The translations under genes were made by a program, and so were the position numbers. A DNA stretch of 64,000 nucleotides from Megaustenia siamemsis (taxonomy: Eukaryota > Mollusca > Gastropoda > Stylommatophora > Ariophantidae). The notes beneath the pieces are model-generated. The model worked only from the letters and a program-made list of their open reading frames with translations, made no database searches and was not told the origin of the DNA. The stretch is taken from NCBI GenBank assembly GCA_032433765.1, contig JAVIAB010000073.1, forward strand, positions 66,272,205-66,336,204, given 5' to 3'. Positions 48,960-61,977 of this stretch are shown here, piece by piece (the stretch's first letter is position 1; each line of letters begins with the position of its first letter).

Positions 48960-49800
48960 TTTTATCACAGTTATACAGCGATCTTCTTGTATCACAGTCA
49001 AACAACAATCTTCTTGTATCACAGTCAAACATCGATCTTCTTGTATCACAGTCAAACAACGATCTTCTTTTATCACAGTTATACAGCGATCTTCTTGTAT
49101 CACAGTCAAACAACGATCTTCTTGTATCACAGTCAAACAACGATCTTCTTGTATCACAGTCAAACAACGATCTTCTTGTATCACAGTCAAACAACGATCT
49201 TCTTTTATCACAGTTATACAGCGATCTTCTTGTATCACAGTCAAACAACGATCTTCTTTTATCACAGTCAAACATCGATCTTCTTGTATCACAGTCAAAC
49301 AACGATCTTCTTGTATCACAGTCAAACATCGATCTTCTTTTATCACAGTCAAACAACGATCTTCTTTTATCACAGTATACAGCGATCTTCTTGTATCACA
49401 GTCAAACAACAATCTTCTTGTATCACAGTCAAACATCGATCTTCTTGTATCACAGTCAAACAACGATCTTCTTTTATCACAGTCAAACAGCGATCTTCTT
49501 GTATCACAGTCAAAGAACGATCTTCTTGTATCACAGTCAAACAACGATCTTCTTGTATCACAGTCAAACAACGATCTTCTTGTATCACAGTCAAACAACG
49601 ATCTTCTTTATCACAGTTATACAGCGATCTTCTTGTATCACAGTCAAACAACGATCTTCTTTTATCACAGTTATACAGCGATCTTCTTGTATCACAGTCA
49701 AACAACGATCTTCTTGTATCACAGTTATACAGCGATCTTCTTGTATCACAGTCAAACATCGATCTTCTTGTATCACAGTCAAACAATGATCTTCTTATAT
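48960..49800. repeat. 405-bp higher-order repeat, distal copies
   Basis: The AACAATC-bearing marker after GTTATACAGCGATC recurs at 49003 and 49407. The spacing is 404 bp because one T is missing in GTATACAG. The monomer order agrees with the block at 58.7-59.9 kb, implying duplication of a segment between sites 10 kb apart. Confidence 0.8.
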
Positions 49801-52800
49801 CACAGTCAAACAATGATCTTCTTGTATCACAGTCAAACAATGATCTTCTTGTATCACAGTCAAACAATGATCTTCTTGTATCACAGTCAAACAACGATCT
49901 TCTTGTATCACAGTCAAACAATGATCTTCTTGTATCACAGTCAAACAACAATCTTCTTGTATCACAGTCAAACAACGATCTTCTTGTATCACAGTCAAAC
50001 AACGATCTTCTTGTATCACAGTCAAACAACGATCTTCTTGTATCACAGTCAAACAATGATCTTCTTGTATCACAGTCAAACAACGATCTTCTTGTATCAC
50101 AGTCAAAAAACGATCTTCTTGTATCACAGTCAAACAACTATCTGTTTGTATCACAGTCAAACAATGATCTTCTTGTATCACAGTCAAACATCGATCTTCT
50201 TGTATCACAGTCAAACAACGATCTTCTTTTCTCACAGTCAAACAACGATCTTCTTTTCTCACAGTCAAACAACGATCTTCTTTTATCACAGTCAAACAAC
50301 GATCTTCTTGTATCACAGTCAAACATCGATCTTCTTTTCTCACAGTCAAACATCGATCTTCTTTTCTCACAGTCGAACATCGATCTTCTTTTCTCACAGT
50401 TATACAGCGATCTTCTTGTATCACAGTCAAACAACGATCTTCTTGTATCACAGTCAAACATCGATCTTCTTGTATCACAGTCAAACATCGATCTTCTTTT
50501 CTCACAGTCAAACATCGATCTTCTTGTATCACAGTCAAACATCGATCTTCTTTTATCACAGTTATACAACGATCTTCTTGTATCACAGTCAAACAACGAT
50601 CTTCTTTTATCACAGTTATACAGCGATCTTCTTGTATCACAGTCAAACATCGATCTTCTTTTCTCACAGTCAAACATCATTATTCTTTTCACACAGTCAA
50701 ACATCGATCTTCTTTTCTCACAGTCAAACATCGATCTTCTTGTATCACAGTCAAACAATGATCTTCTTGTATCACAGTCAAACAACGATCTTCTTGTATC
50801 ACAGTCAAACAACGATCTTCTTGTATCACAGTCAAACAATGATCTTCTTGTATCACAGTCAAACAACGATCTTCTTGTATCACAGTCAAACAATGATCTT
50901 CTTGTATCACAGTCAAACAATGATCTTCTTGTATCACAGTCAAACAATGATCTTCTTGTATCACAGTCAAACAATGATCTTCTTGTATCACAGTCAAACA
51001 ACGATCTTCTTGTATCACAGTCAAACAATGATCTTCTTGTATCACAGTCAAACAACGATCTTCTTGTATCACAGTCAAACAACGATCTTCTTGTATCACA
51101 GTCAAACAACGATCTTCTTGTATCACAGTCAAACAACGATCTTCTTGTATCACAGTCAAACAACGATCTTCTTGTATCACAGTCAAACAATGATCTTCTT
51201 GTATCACAGTCAAACAACGATCTTCTTGTATCACAGTCAAAAAACGATCTTCTTGTATCACAGTCAAACAACGATCTTTTTGTATCACAGTCAAACAATG
51301 ATCTTCTTGTATCACAGTCAAACATCGATCTTCTTGTATCACAGTCAAACAACGATCTTCTTTTATCACAGTCAAACAACGATCTTCTTTTATCACAGTC
51401 AAACAACGATCTTCTTTATCACAGTCAAACAACGATCTTCTTGTATCACAGTCAAACAACGATCTTCTTTTCTCACAGTCAAACATCGATCTTCTTTTCT
51501 CACAGTTATACAGCGATCTTCTTTTCTCACAGTCAAACATCGATCTTCTTTTATCACAGTCAAACATCGATCTTCTTGTATCACAGTCAAACATCGATCT
51601 TCTTTTATCACAGTCAAACATCGATCTTCTTGTATCACAGTCAAACATCGATCTTCTTTTATCACAGTTAAACAACGATCTTCTTGTATCACAGTCAAAC
51701 ATCGATCTTCTTTTCTCACAGTTAAACAGCGATCTTCTTGTATCACAGTCAAACAACGATCTTCTTGTATCACAGTCAAACAACGATCTTCTTGTATCAC
51801 AGTCAAACAACAATCTTCTTGTATCACAGTCAAACAACGATCTTCTTGTATCACAGTCAAACATCGATCTTCTTTTCTCACAGTCAAACAACAATCTTCT
51901 TGTATTACAGTCAAACATCGATCTTCTTGTATCACAGTCAAACAACGATCTTCTTGTATCACAGTCAAACATCGATCTTCTTGTATCACAGTCAAACAAT
52001 GATCTTCTTGTATCACAGTCAAACAACGATCTTCTTGTATCACAGTCAAACAACGATCTTCTTGTATCACAGTCAAACAATGATCTTCTTGTATCACAGT
52101 CAAACAACGATCTTCTTGTATCACAGTCAAACAATGATCTTCTTGTATCACAGTCAAACAACAATCTTCTTGTATCACAGTCAAACAACGATCTTCTTGT
52201 ATCACAGTCAAACAACGATCTTCTTGTATCACAGTCAAACAACGATCTTCTTGTATCACAGTCAAACAATGATCTTCTTGTATCACAGTCAAACAACGAT
52301 CTTCTTGTATCACAGTCAAAAAACGATCTTCTTGTATCACAGTGAAACAACGATCTTTTTGTATACAGTCAAACAATGATCTTCTTGTATCACAGTCAAA
52401 CATCGATCTTCTTGTATCACAGTCAAACATCGATCTTCTTGTATCACAGTCAAATAACGATCTTCTTTTCTCACAGTCAAACAACGATCTTCTTTTCTCA
52501 CAGTCAAACAACGATCTTCTTTTATCACAGTCAAACAACGATCTTCTTGTATCACAGTCAAACAACGATCTTCTTGTATCACAGTCAAACAACGATCTTC
52601 TTGTATCACAGTCAAACATCGATCTTCTTGTATCACAGTCAAACATCGATCTTCTTTTCTCACAGTTATACAGCGATCTTCTTTTCTCACAGTCAAACAT
52701 CGATCTTCTTTTATCACAGTCAAACATCGATCTTCTTGTATCACAGTCAAACATCGATCTTCTTTTCTCACAGTCGAACAACGATCTTCTTGTATCACAG

Positions 52801-55800
52801 TCAAACAACGATCTTCTTGTATCACAGTCAAACAACAATCATCTTGTATCACAGTCAAACAACGATCTTCTTGTATCACAGTCAAACAACGATCTTCTTG
52901 TATCACAGTCAAACAATGATCTTCTTGTATCACAGTCAAACAACGATCTTCTTGTATCACAGTCAAACAATGATCTTCTTGTATCACAGTCAAACAATGA
53001 TCTTCTTGTATCACAGTCAAACAATGATCTTCTTGTATCACAGTCAAACAATGATCTTCTTGTATCACAGTCAAACAACGATCTTCTTGTATCACAGTCA
53101 AACAATGATCTTCTTGTATCACAGTCAAACAACAATCTTCTTGTATCACAGTCAAACAACGATCTTCTTGTATCACAGTCAAACAACGATCTTCTTGTAT
53201 CACAGTCAAACAATGATCTTCTTGTATCACAGTCAAACAACGATCTTCTTGTATCACAGTAAAAAAAACGATCTTCTTGTATCACAGTCAAACAACTATC
53301 TTTTTGTATTACAGTCAAACAATGATCTTCTTGTATCACAGTCAAACATCGATCTTCTTGTATCACAGTCAAACAACGATCTTCTTTTCTCACAGTCAAA
53401 CAACGATCTTCTTTTCTCACAGTCAAACAACGATCTTCTTTTATCACAGTCAAACAACGATCTTCTTGTATCACAGTCAAACAACGATCTTCTTTATCAC
53501 AGTCAAACATCGATCTTCTTGTATCACAGTCAAACAACGATCTTCTTGTATCACAGTCAAACATCGATCTTCTTTTCTCACAGTTATACAGCGATCTTCT
53601 TTTCTCACAGTCAAACATCGATCTTCTTTTATCACAGTCAAACATCGATCTTCTTGTATCACAGTCAAACATCGATCTTCTTTTCTCACAGTCAAACATC
53701 GATCTTCTTTTCTCACAGTCGAACATCGATCTTCTTTTCTCACAGTTATACAGCGATCTTCTTGTATCATAGTCAAACAACAATCTTCTTGTATCACAGT
53801 CAAACATCGATCTTCTTGTATCACAGTCAAACATCGATCTTCTTGTATCACAGTCAAACATCGATCTTCTTGTATCACAGTCAAACATCGATCTTCTTTT
53901 ATCACAGTTATACAACGATCTTCTTGTATCACAGTCAAACAATGATCTTCTTGTATCACAGTCAAACAATGATCTTCTTGTATCACAGTCAAACAACGAT
54001 CTTCTTGTATCACAGTCAAACAATGATCTTCTTGTATCACAGTCAAACAACAATCTTCTTGTATCACAGTCAAACAACGATCTTCTTGTATCACAGTCAA
54101 ACAACGATCTTCTTGTATCACAGTCAAACAACGATCTTCTTGTATCACAGTCAAACAATGATCTTCTTGTATCACAGTCAAACAACGATCGTCTTGTATC
54201 ACAGTCAAAAAACGATCTTCTTGTATCACAGTCAAACAACGATCTTTTTGTATTACAGTCAAACAACGATCTTCTTTTCTCACAGTCAAACAACGATCTT
54301 CTTTTATCACAGTCAAACAACGATCTTCTTGTATCACAGTCAAACAACGATCTTCTTTTATCACAGTCAAACATCGATCTTCTTTTCTCACAGTCATACA
54401 GCGATCTTCTTTTATCACAGTCAAACATCGATCTTCTTTTATCACAGTCAAACATCGATCTTCTTGTATCACAGTCAAACATCGATCTTCTTTTCTCACA
54501 GGAAAACATCGATCTTCTTGTATCACAGTCAAACATCGATCTTCTTTTCTCACAGTTATACAGCGATCTTCTTGTATCACAGTCAAACAACGATCTTCTT
54601 GTATCACAGTCAAACAATGATCTTCTTGTATCACAGTCAAACAACAATCTTCTTGTATCACAGTCAAACAACGATCTTCTTGTATCACAGTCAAACAACG
54701 ATCTTCTTGTATCACAGTCAAACAACGATCTTCTTGTATCACAGTCAAACAATGATCTTCTTGTATCACAGTCAAACAACGATCTTCTTGTATCACAGTC
54801 AAAAAACGATCTTCTTGTATCACAGTCAAACAACGATCTTTTTGTATTACAGTCAAACAACGATCTTCTTTTCTCACAGTCAAACAACGATCTTCTTTTA
54901 TCACAGTCAAACAACGATCTTCTTGTATCACAGTCAAACAACGATCTTCTTTTCTCACAGTCAAACATCGATCTTCTTTTCTCACAGTTATTCAGCGATC
55001 TTCTTTTATCACAGTCAAACATCGATCTTCTTTTATCACAGTCAAACATCGATCTTCTTGTATCACAGTCAAACATCGATCTTCTTTTCTCACAGTCAAA
55101 CATCGATCTTCTTGTATCACAGTCGAACATCGATCTTCTTTCTCACAGTTATACAGCGATCTTCTTGTATCATAGTCAAACATCGATCTTCTTTCTCACA
55201 GTTATACAGCGATCTTCTTTTCTCACAGTCAAACAACGATCTTCTTGTATCACAGTCAAACAACGATCTTCTTGTATCACAGTCAAACAACAATCTTCTT
55301 GTATCACAGTCAAACAACGATCTTCTTGTATCACAGTCAAACATCGATCTTCTTTTCTCACAGTCAAACAACAATCTTCTTGTATACAGTCAAACATCGA
55401 TCTTCTTGTATCACAGTCAAACAACGATCTTCTTGTATCACAGTCAAACATCGATCTTCTTTTCTCACAGTCAAACATCGATCTTCTTTTATCACAGTCA
55501 AACATCGATCTTCTTTTATCACAGTTATACAGCGATCTTCTTGTATCACAGTCAAACAACGATCTTCTTTTATCACAGTTATACAGCGATCTTCTTGTAT
55601 CACAGTCAAACATCGATCTTCTTTTCTCACAGTCAAACATCGATATTCTTTTCTCACAGTCAAACATCGATCTTCTTTTCTCACAGTCAAACATCGATCT
55701 TCTTGTATCACAGTCAAACATCGATCTTCTTGTATCACAGTCAAACATCGATCTTCTTGTATCACAGTCAAACAACGATCTTCTTGTATCACAGTCAAAC

Positions 55801-58639
55801 ATCGATCTTCTTGTATCACAGTCAAACAACGATCTTCTTTTATCACAGTTATACAGCGATCTTCTTGTATCACAGTCAAACATCGATCTTCTTGTATCAC
55901 AGTCAAACATCGATCTTCTTGTATCACAGTTAACAGTGATCTTCTTGTATCACAGTCAAACAACGATCTTCTTTTATCACAGTTATACAGCGATCTTCTT
56001 GTATCACAGTCAAACAATGATCTTCTTGTATCACAGTCAAACAATGATCTTCTTGTATCACAGTCAAACAATGATCTTCTTGTATCACAGTCAAACAACG
56101 ATCTTCTTTATCACAGTTATACAGCGATCTTCTTGTATCACAGTCAAACAATGATCTTCTTGTATCACAGTCAAACAATGATCTTCTTGTATCACAGTCA
56201 AACAATGATCTTCTTGTATCACAGTCAAACAATGATCTTCTTGTATCACAGTCAAACAACGATCTTCTTGTATCACAGTCAAACAATGATCTTCTTGTAT
56301 CACAGTCAAACAACAATCTTCTTGTATCACAGTCAAACAACGATCTTCTTGTATCACAGTCAAACAACGATCTTCTTGTATCACAGTCAAACAACGATCT
56401 TCTTGTATCACAGTCAAACAATGATCTTCTTGTATCACAGTCAAACAACGATCTTCTTGTATCACAATCAAAAAACGATCTTCTTTTATCACAGTCAAAC
56501 ATCGATCTTCTTGTATCACAGTCAAACAACGATCTTTTCTCACAGTCAAACATCGAACTTCTTTTCTCACAGTTATACAGCGATCTTCTTTTCTCACAGT
56601 CAAACATCGATCTTCTTTTATCACAGTCAAACATCGATCTTCTTGTATCACAGTCAAACATCGATCTTCTTTCTCACAGTCAAACATCGATCTTCTTTTC
56701 TCACAGTCGAACATCGATCTTCTTTTCTCACAGTTATACAGCGATCTTCTTGTATCATAGTCAAACAACGATCTTCTTGTATCACAGTCAAACATCGATC
56801 TTCTTGTATCACAGTCAAACATCGATCTTCTTTTCTCACAGTCAAACATCGATCTTCTTGTATCACAGTCAAACATCGATCTTCTTTTATCACAGTTATA
56901 CAACGATCTTCTTGTATCACAGTCAAACAACGATCTTCTTTTATCACAGTTATACAGCGATCTTCTTGTATCACAGTCAAACATCGATCTTCTTTTCTCA
57001 CAGTCAAACATCGATATTCTTTCTCACAGTCAAACATCGATCTTCTTTTCTCACAGTCAAACATCGATCTTCTTGTATCACAGTCAAACAATGATCTTCT
57101 TGTATCACAGTCAAACAACGATCTTCTTGTATCACAGTCAAACAACGATCTTCTTGTATCACAGTCAAACAATGATCTTCTTGTATCACAGTCAAACAAC
57201 GATCTTCTTGTATCACAGTCAAACAATGATCTTCTTGTATCACAGTCAAACAATGATCTTCTTGTATCACAGTCAAACAATGATCTTCTTGTATCACAGT
57301 CAAACAACGATCTTCTTGTATCACAGTCAAACAATGATCTTCTTGTATCACAGTCAAACAACGATCTTCTTGTATCACAGTCAAACAACGATCTTCTTGT
57401 ATCACAGTCAAACAACGATCTTCTTGTATCACAGTCAAACAACGATCTTCTTGTATCACAGTCAAACAATGATCTTCTTGTATCACAGTCAAACAACGAT
57501 CTTCTTGTATCACAGTCATAAAACGATCTTCTTGTATCACAGTCAAACAACGATCTTTTGTATTACAGTCAAACAATGATCTTCTTGTATCACAGTCAAA
57601 CATCGATCTTCTTGTATCACAGTCAAACAACGATCTTCTTTTCTCACAGTCAAACAACGATCTTCTTTTCTCACAGTCAAACAACGATCTTCTTTTATCA
57701 CAGTCAAACAACGATCTTCTTGTATCACAGTCAAACAACGATCTTCTTTTCTCACAGTCAAACATCGATCTTCTTTTCTCACAGTTAAACAGCGATCTTC
57801 TTTTCTCACAGTCAAACATCGATCTTCTTTTATCACAGTCAAACATCGATCTTCTTTTATCACAGTCAAACATCGATCTTCTTTTCTCACAGTCAAACAT
57901 CGATCTTCTTTTATCACAGTTATACAGCGATCTTCTTGTATCACAGTCAAACAACGATCTTCTTTTATCACAGTTATACAGCGATCTTCTTGTATCACAG
58001 TCAAACATCGATCTTCTTTTCTCACAGTCAAACATCGATATTCTTTTCTCACAGTCAAACATCGATCTTCTTTTCTCACAGTCAAACATCGATCTTCTTG
58101 TATCACAGTCAAACATCGATCTTCTTGTATCACAGTCAAACATCGATCTTCTTGTATCACAGTCAAACAACGATCTTCTTGTATCACAGTCAAACATCGA
58201 TCTTCTTGTATCACAGTCAAACAACGATCTTCTTGTATCACAGTTATACAGCGATCTTCTTGTATCACAGTCAAACATCGATCTTCTTGTATCACAGTCA
58301 AACATCGATCTTCTTGTATCACAGTAATACAGCGATCTTCTTGTATCACAGTCAAACAACGATCTTCTTTTATCACAGTTGTACAGCGATCTTCTTGTAT
58401 CACAGTCAAACAACGATCTTCTTTTATCACAGTTATACAGCGATCTTCTTGTATCACAGTCAAACATCGATCTTCTTGTATCACAGTCAAACATCGATCT
58501 TCTTGTATCACAGTCAAACATCGATCTTCTTGTATCACAGTCAAACATCGATCTTCTTGTATCACAGTCAAACAACGATCTTCTTGTATCACAGTCAAAC
58601 ATCGATCTTCTTTTATCACAGTCAAACAACGATCTTCTT

Positions 58640-59900
58640 TTATCACAGTTATACAGCGATCTTCTTGTATCACAGTCAAACAACAATCTTCTTGTATCAC
58701 AGTCAAACATCGATCTTCTTGTATCACAGTCAAACAACGATCTTCTTTTATCACAGTTATACAGCGATCTCCTTGTATCACAGTCAAACAACGATCTTCT
58801 TGTATCACCGTCAAACAACGATCTTCTTGTATCACAGTCAAACAACGATCTTCTTGTATCACAGTCAAACAACGATCTTCTTTTATCACAGTTATACAGC
58901 GATCTTCTTGTATCACAGTCAAACAACGATCTTCTTTTATCACAGTCAAACATCGATCTTCTTGTATCACAGTCAAACAACGATCTTCTTGTATCACAGT
59001 CAAACATCGATCTTCTTTTATCACAGTCAAACAACGATCTTCTTTTATCACATTTATACAGCGATCTTCTTGTATCACAGTCAAACAACAATCTTCTTGT
59101 ATCACAGTCAAACATCGATCTTCTTGTATCACAGTCAAACAACGATCTTCTTTTATCACAGTTATACAGCGATCTTCTTGTATCACAGTCAAACAACGAT
59201 CTTCTTGTATCACAGTCAAACAACGATCTTCTTGTATCACAGTCAAACAACGATCTTCTTGTATCACAGTCAAACAACGATCTTCTTTTATCACAGTTAT
59301 ACAGCGATCTTCTTGTATCACAGTCAAACAACGATCTTCTTTTATCACAGTCAAACATCGATCTTCTTGTATCACAGTCAAACAACGATCTTCTTGTATC
59401 ACAGTCAAACATCGATCTTCTTTTATCACAGTCAAACAACGATCTTCTTTTATCACAGTTATACAGCGATCTTCTTGTATCACAGTCAAACAACAATCTT
59501 CTTGTATCACAGTCAAACATCGATCTTCTTGTATCACAGTCAAACAACGATCTTCTTTTATCACAGTTATACAGCGATCTTCTTGTATCACAGTCAAAGA
59601 ACGATCTTCTTGTATCACAGTCAAACAACGATCTTCTTGTATCACAGTCAAACAACGATCTTCTTGTATCACAGTCAAACAACGATCTTCTTTTATCACA
59701 GTTATACAGCGATCTTCTTGTATCACAGTCAAACAACGGTCTTCTTTTATCACAGTTATACAGCGATCTTCTTGTATCACAGTCAAACAACGACCTTCTT
59801 GTATCACAGTTATACAGCGATCTTCTTGTATCACAGTCAAACATCGATCTTCTTGTATCACAGTCAAACATCGATCTTCTTGTATCACAGTCAAACATCG
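58640..59900. repeat. 405-bp higher-order repeat (15 monomers)
   Basis: The rare AACAATC monomer, always after GTTATACAGCGATC, occurs at 58681, 59086 and 59491: spacing exactly 405 bp, that is 15 x 27. The intervening order of variants is conserved between copies, so this is a true higher-order unit within the satellite. Confidence 0.9.
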
Positions 59901-60347
59901 ATCTTCTTGTATCACAGTCAAACATCGATCTTCTTTTCTCACAGTCAAACATCGATCTTCTTGTATCACAGTCAAACATCGATCTTCTTGTATCACAGTC
60001 AAACAACGATCTTCTTGTATCACAGTCAAACAACGATCTTCTTGTATCACAGTCAAACAACGATCTTCTTTTATCACAGTTATACAGCGATCTTCTTGTA
60101 TCACAGTCAAACATCGATCTTCTTGTATCACAGTCAAACAACGATCTTCTTTTATCACAGTTATACAGCGATCTTCTTGTATCACAGTCAAACATCGATC
60201 TTCTTGTATCACAGTCAAACATCGATCTTCTTGTATCACAGTCAAACATCGATCTTCTTGTATCACAGTCAAACATCGATCTTCTTTTATCACAGTTTAC
60301 AGCGATCTTCTTATATCCGTTCTCTGACTTTTGCAATGAGTTCCTCA

Positions 60348-60560
60348 TTATGAACAGAAATTGGGCTGTAATCGTTTCCACACCACCCATGAATACCACC
60401 GGAATATCAGTGCACGAGATAAACAATTATCCAAATAAACTTGTCGTATCAATTCAACTGTCTCAGTGGCACTTTTTCCGAGTTGTAAACAGTTTTTTGT
60501 TAGCTTTTTGCAAGGCGACTTGTTTGTCGTTTGTTTATTGGGCGGCGATGACAAGTTGTC
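60348..60560 (-). pseudogene. Mos1-type transposase DNA-binding fragment
   Basis: Minus-strand reading: NCLQLGKSATETVELIRQVY, then NCLSRALIFRWYSW. This matches the helix-turn-helix at the start of mariner/Mos1-like transposases and the GVQW-type host proteins derived from them ('KlGkSatEt.e.l..aYGd..lSr..vf.Wh..F'). Only this domain is present, truncated within about 30 bp of the satellite edge. Confidence 0.6.
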
Positions 60561-60625
60561 CGATCATATATGAAGGTGGCCTTCTTGGTTTCCATGATTT
60601 GCTTCATAGATGTCACTTTTGTCTT

Positions 60626-60886
60626 GGCCACAATAAAATCAGTCTCATGACTTCATTCTCTGGCCACAATAAAATCAGTCTCATGACTTCATTCTCTGGC
60701 CACAATAAAATCAGTCTCATGACTTCATTCTCTGGCCGCAATAAAATCAGTCTCATGACTTCATTCTCTGACCGCAATAAAATCAGTCTCATGACTTCAT
60801 TCTCTGGCCACAATAAAATCAGTCTCATGACTTCATTCTCTGGCCACAATAAAATCAGTCTCATGACTTCATTCTCTGGCCACAAT
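60626..60886. repeat. 36-bp tandem repeat, seven copies
   Basis: Seven full copies of a 36-bp unit beginning GGCCACAATAAAATCAGTC (60626-60877) plus a 9-bp partial. Two units have GGCCGC or GACCGC at the start; otherwise nearly identical. The unit is 12 codons long, so open frames cross it on both strands, including one continuing from the satellite. Not taken as coding. Confidence 0.95.
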
Positions 60887-60954
60887 TCACAGACTTTGTA
60901 TCTTGATTTTGAAGTACATATTGTGCCATATTACATGAGCTATGATATACTTCT

Positions 60955-61040
60955 ATGGACTATAAAAAGAAATGACAGAGGAGAAAGATTAATACAATTT
61001 TGTGAAGAAAACAGGCTAATAATATGTAGCACCTTGTATC
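60955..61040 (+). pseudogene. LINE endonuclease scrap
   Basis: Plus-strand KRNDRGERLIQFCEENRLII matches the 'GrNeRGerLi.FceenkLvi.NT' block in the APE-type endonuclease of LINEs. Only about 25 codons are recognisable. Confidence 0.6.
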
Positions 61041-61325
61041 TTGATTTTGTAGTACATTTGATGCCTCATTACAGGTGCTGTGATATACTACCAGATTCAT
61101 CGAAACGATAATTCTGTAGATATATCCACTAGCAAACAAAGATGAACTTCGTATCCAGAGGCGTGAGCGCGAATCTTTAGGACTGTGGGTGACATTACTA
61201 AGATAGAATAAAAATGAAATAGATTATAAATATAGCTTAGAAATCTTCGCCTACTCCATAAATATTAGTCGTTGGGTCACAGTCATTATGTGCCTCGCTG
61301 TTGTCTATGATTTGACTGAGTTGAG

Positions 61326-61501
61326 ACCTGTCCATTAACGATGTTTTCATTCCACTCATTTATCTGCCTACCTGTCCATTAACGATGTTTTCATTCCACT
61401 CATTTATCTGCCTACCGGTCCATTAACGATGTTTTCATTCCACTCATTTATCTGCCTACCTGTCCATTAACGATGTTTTCATTCCACTCATTTATCTGCC
61501 T
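61326..61501. repeat. 44-bp tandem repeat, four copies
   Basis: Four nearly identical 44-bp units starting ACCTGTCCATTAACGATG at 61326, 61370, 61414 and 61458; one copy has ACCGG. Confidence 0.95.
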
Positions 61502-61977
61502 ACCTTTGCATCTTACCACTTTCACAGTTCCTTTGTCCTTGCCAGCCCTAACGTCTATGTTACATGGCTCACCATACAGCTTTGCTTATCCACGTTTGTA
61601 AGATCACCATTTTCTTTTCGTATTCTATTCTGGACCTCTGACGTGGTATGACTGTTTTAATTTTTCGTAACTCTGCTGTTAATGCTAACACATACGAAGT
61701 TTGCAGGATCAGATCGATCCTATTTAGATCTGATCGTGATGTTTCTACCTTTGCATGATTGATTTTAGCTTTACCGGGTTTGTGTAGTTTGTGGGAGAAT
61801 AGGTTGACAATCCATAACTTTCAGCGATATCAACACGTTCGTTCTTTGCAGCAAAACTTAACAAACTTGTGATATAACAAATGTTAACGAAAGTAATATA
61901 ACCTTTTCCCCATTTATAACAGATTACAACAAACAATATTTTAGTGTGTGTACACCTCAATGCGTCAATATTGATAA
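61502..61977. other. No gene recognised
   Basis: AT-rich sequence; the short minus-strand open frame (61960-61745) shows no recognisable motif. Confidence 0.4.

Larger units (their letters stand above)
29883..60316. repeat. 30.4-kb satellite array, 27-bp monomer
   Basis: About 1,100 head-to-tail copies of a 27-bp unit whose core reads GTATCACAGTCAAAC, then a variable dinucleotide and CGATCTTCTT. Variants: AACGATC (major), AATGATC, AACAATC, ATCGATC and AGCGATC; TTGTATC, TTTTATC or TTTCTC; GTCAAAC, GTTAAAC, GTTATAC or GTCATAC. GTTATAC is strongly linked to AGCGATC, so monomer subfamilies exist. About 33.6-34.4 kb is almost pure major monomer; 42-60 kb is a mosaic with higher-order repeats. Single-base deletions outnumber insertions. 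No unique sequence or gene interrupts it. Long open frames inside it are artefacts of the 9-codon period. Confidence 0.99.

Noticed and set aside
29883..60316. Giant repeat proteins read from the satellite on both strands
   Set aside because: Five frames are open at once because the unit is nine codons without stops. Frames swap at every indel, there is no start context, splice structure or composition bias of a real gene.
29883..60316. CRISPR array
   Set aside because: The repeats are contiguous with no spacers, and the context is a eukaryotic genome with introns and LINEs.
60613..60885. Repeat peptide ORF over the 36-bp tandem repeat
   Set aside because: The 12-codon period leaves several frames open; no homologous protein pattern recognised.
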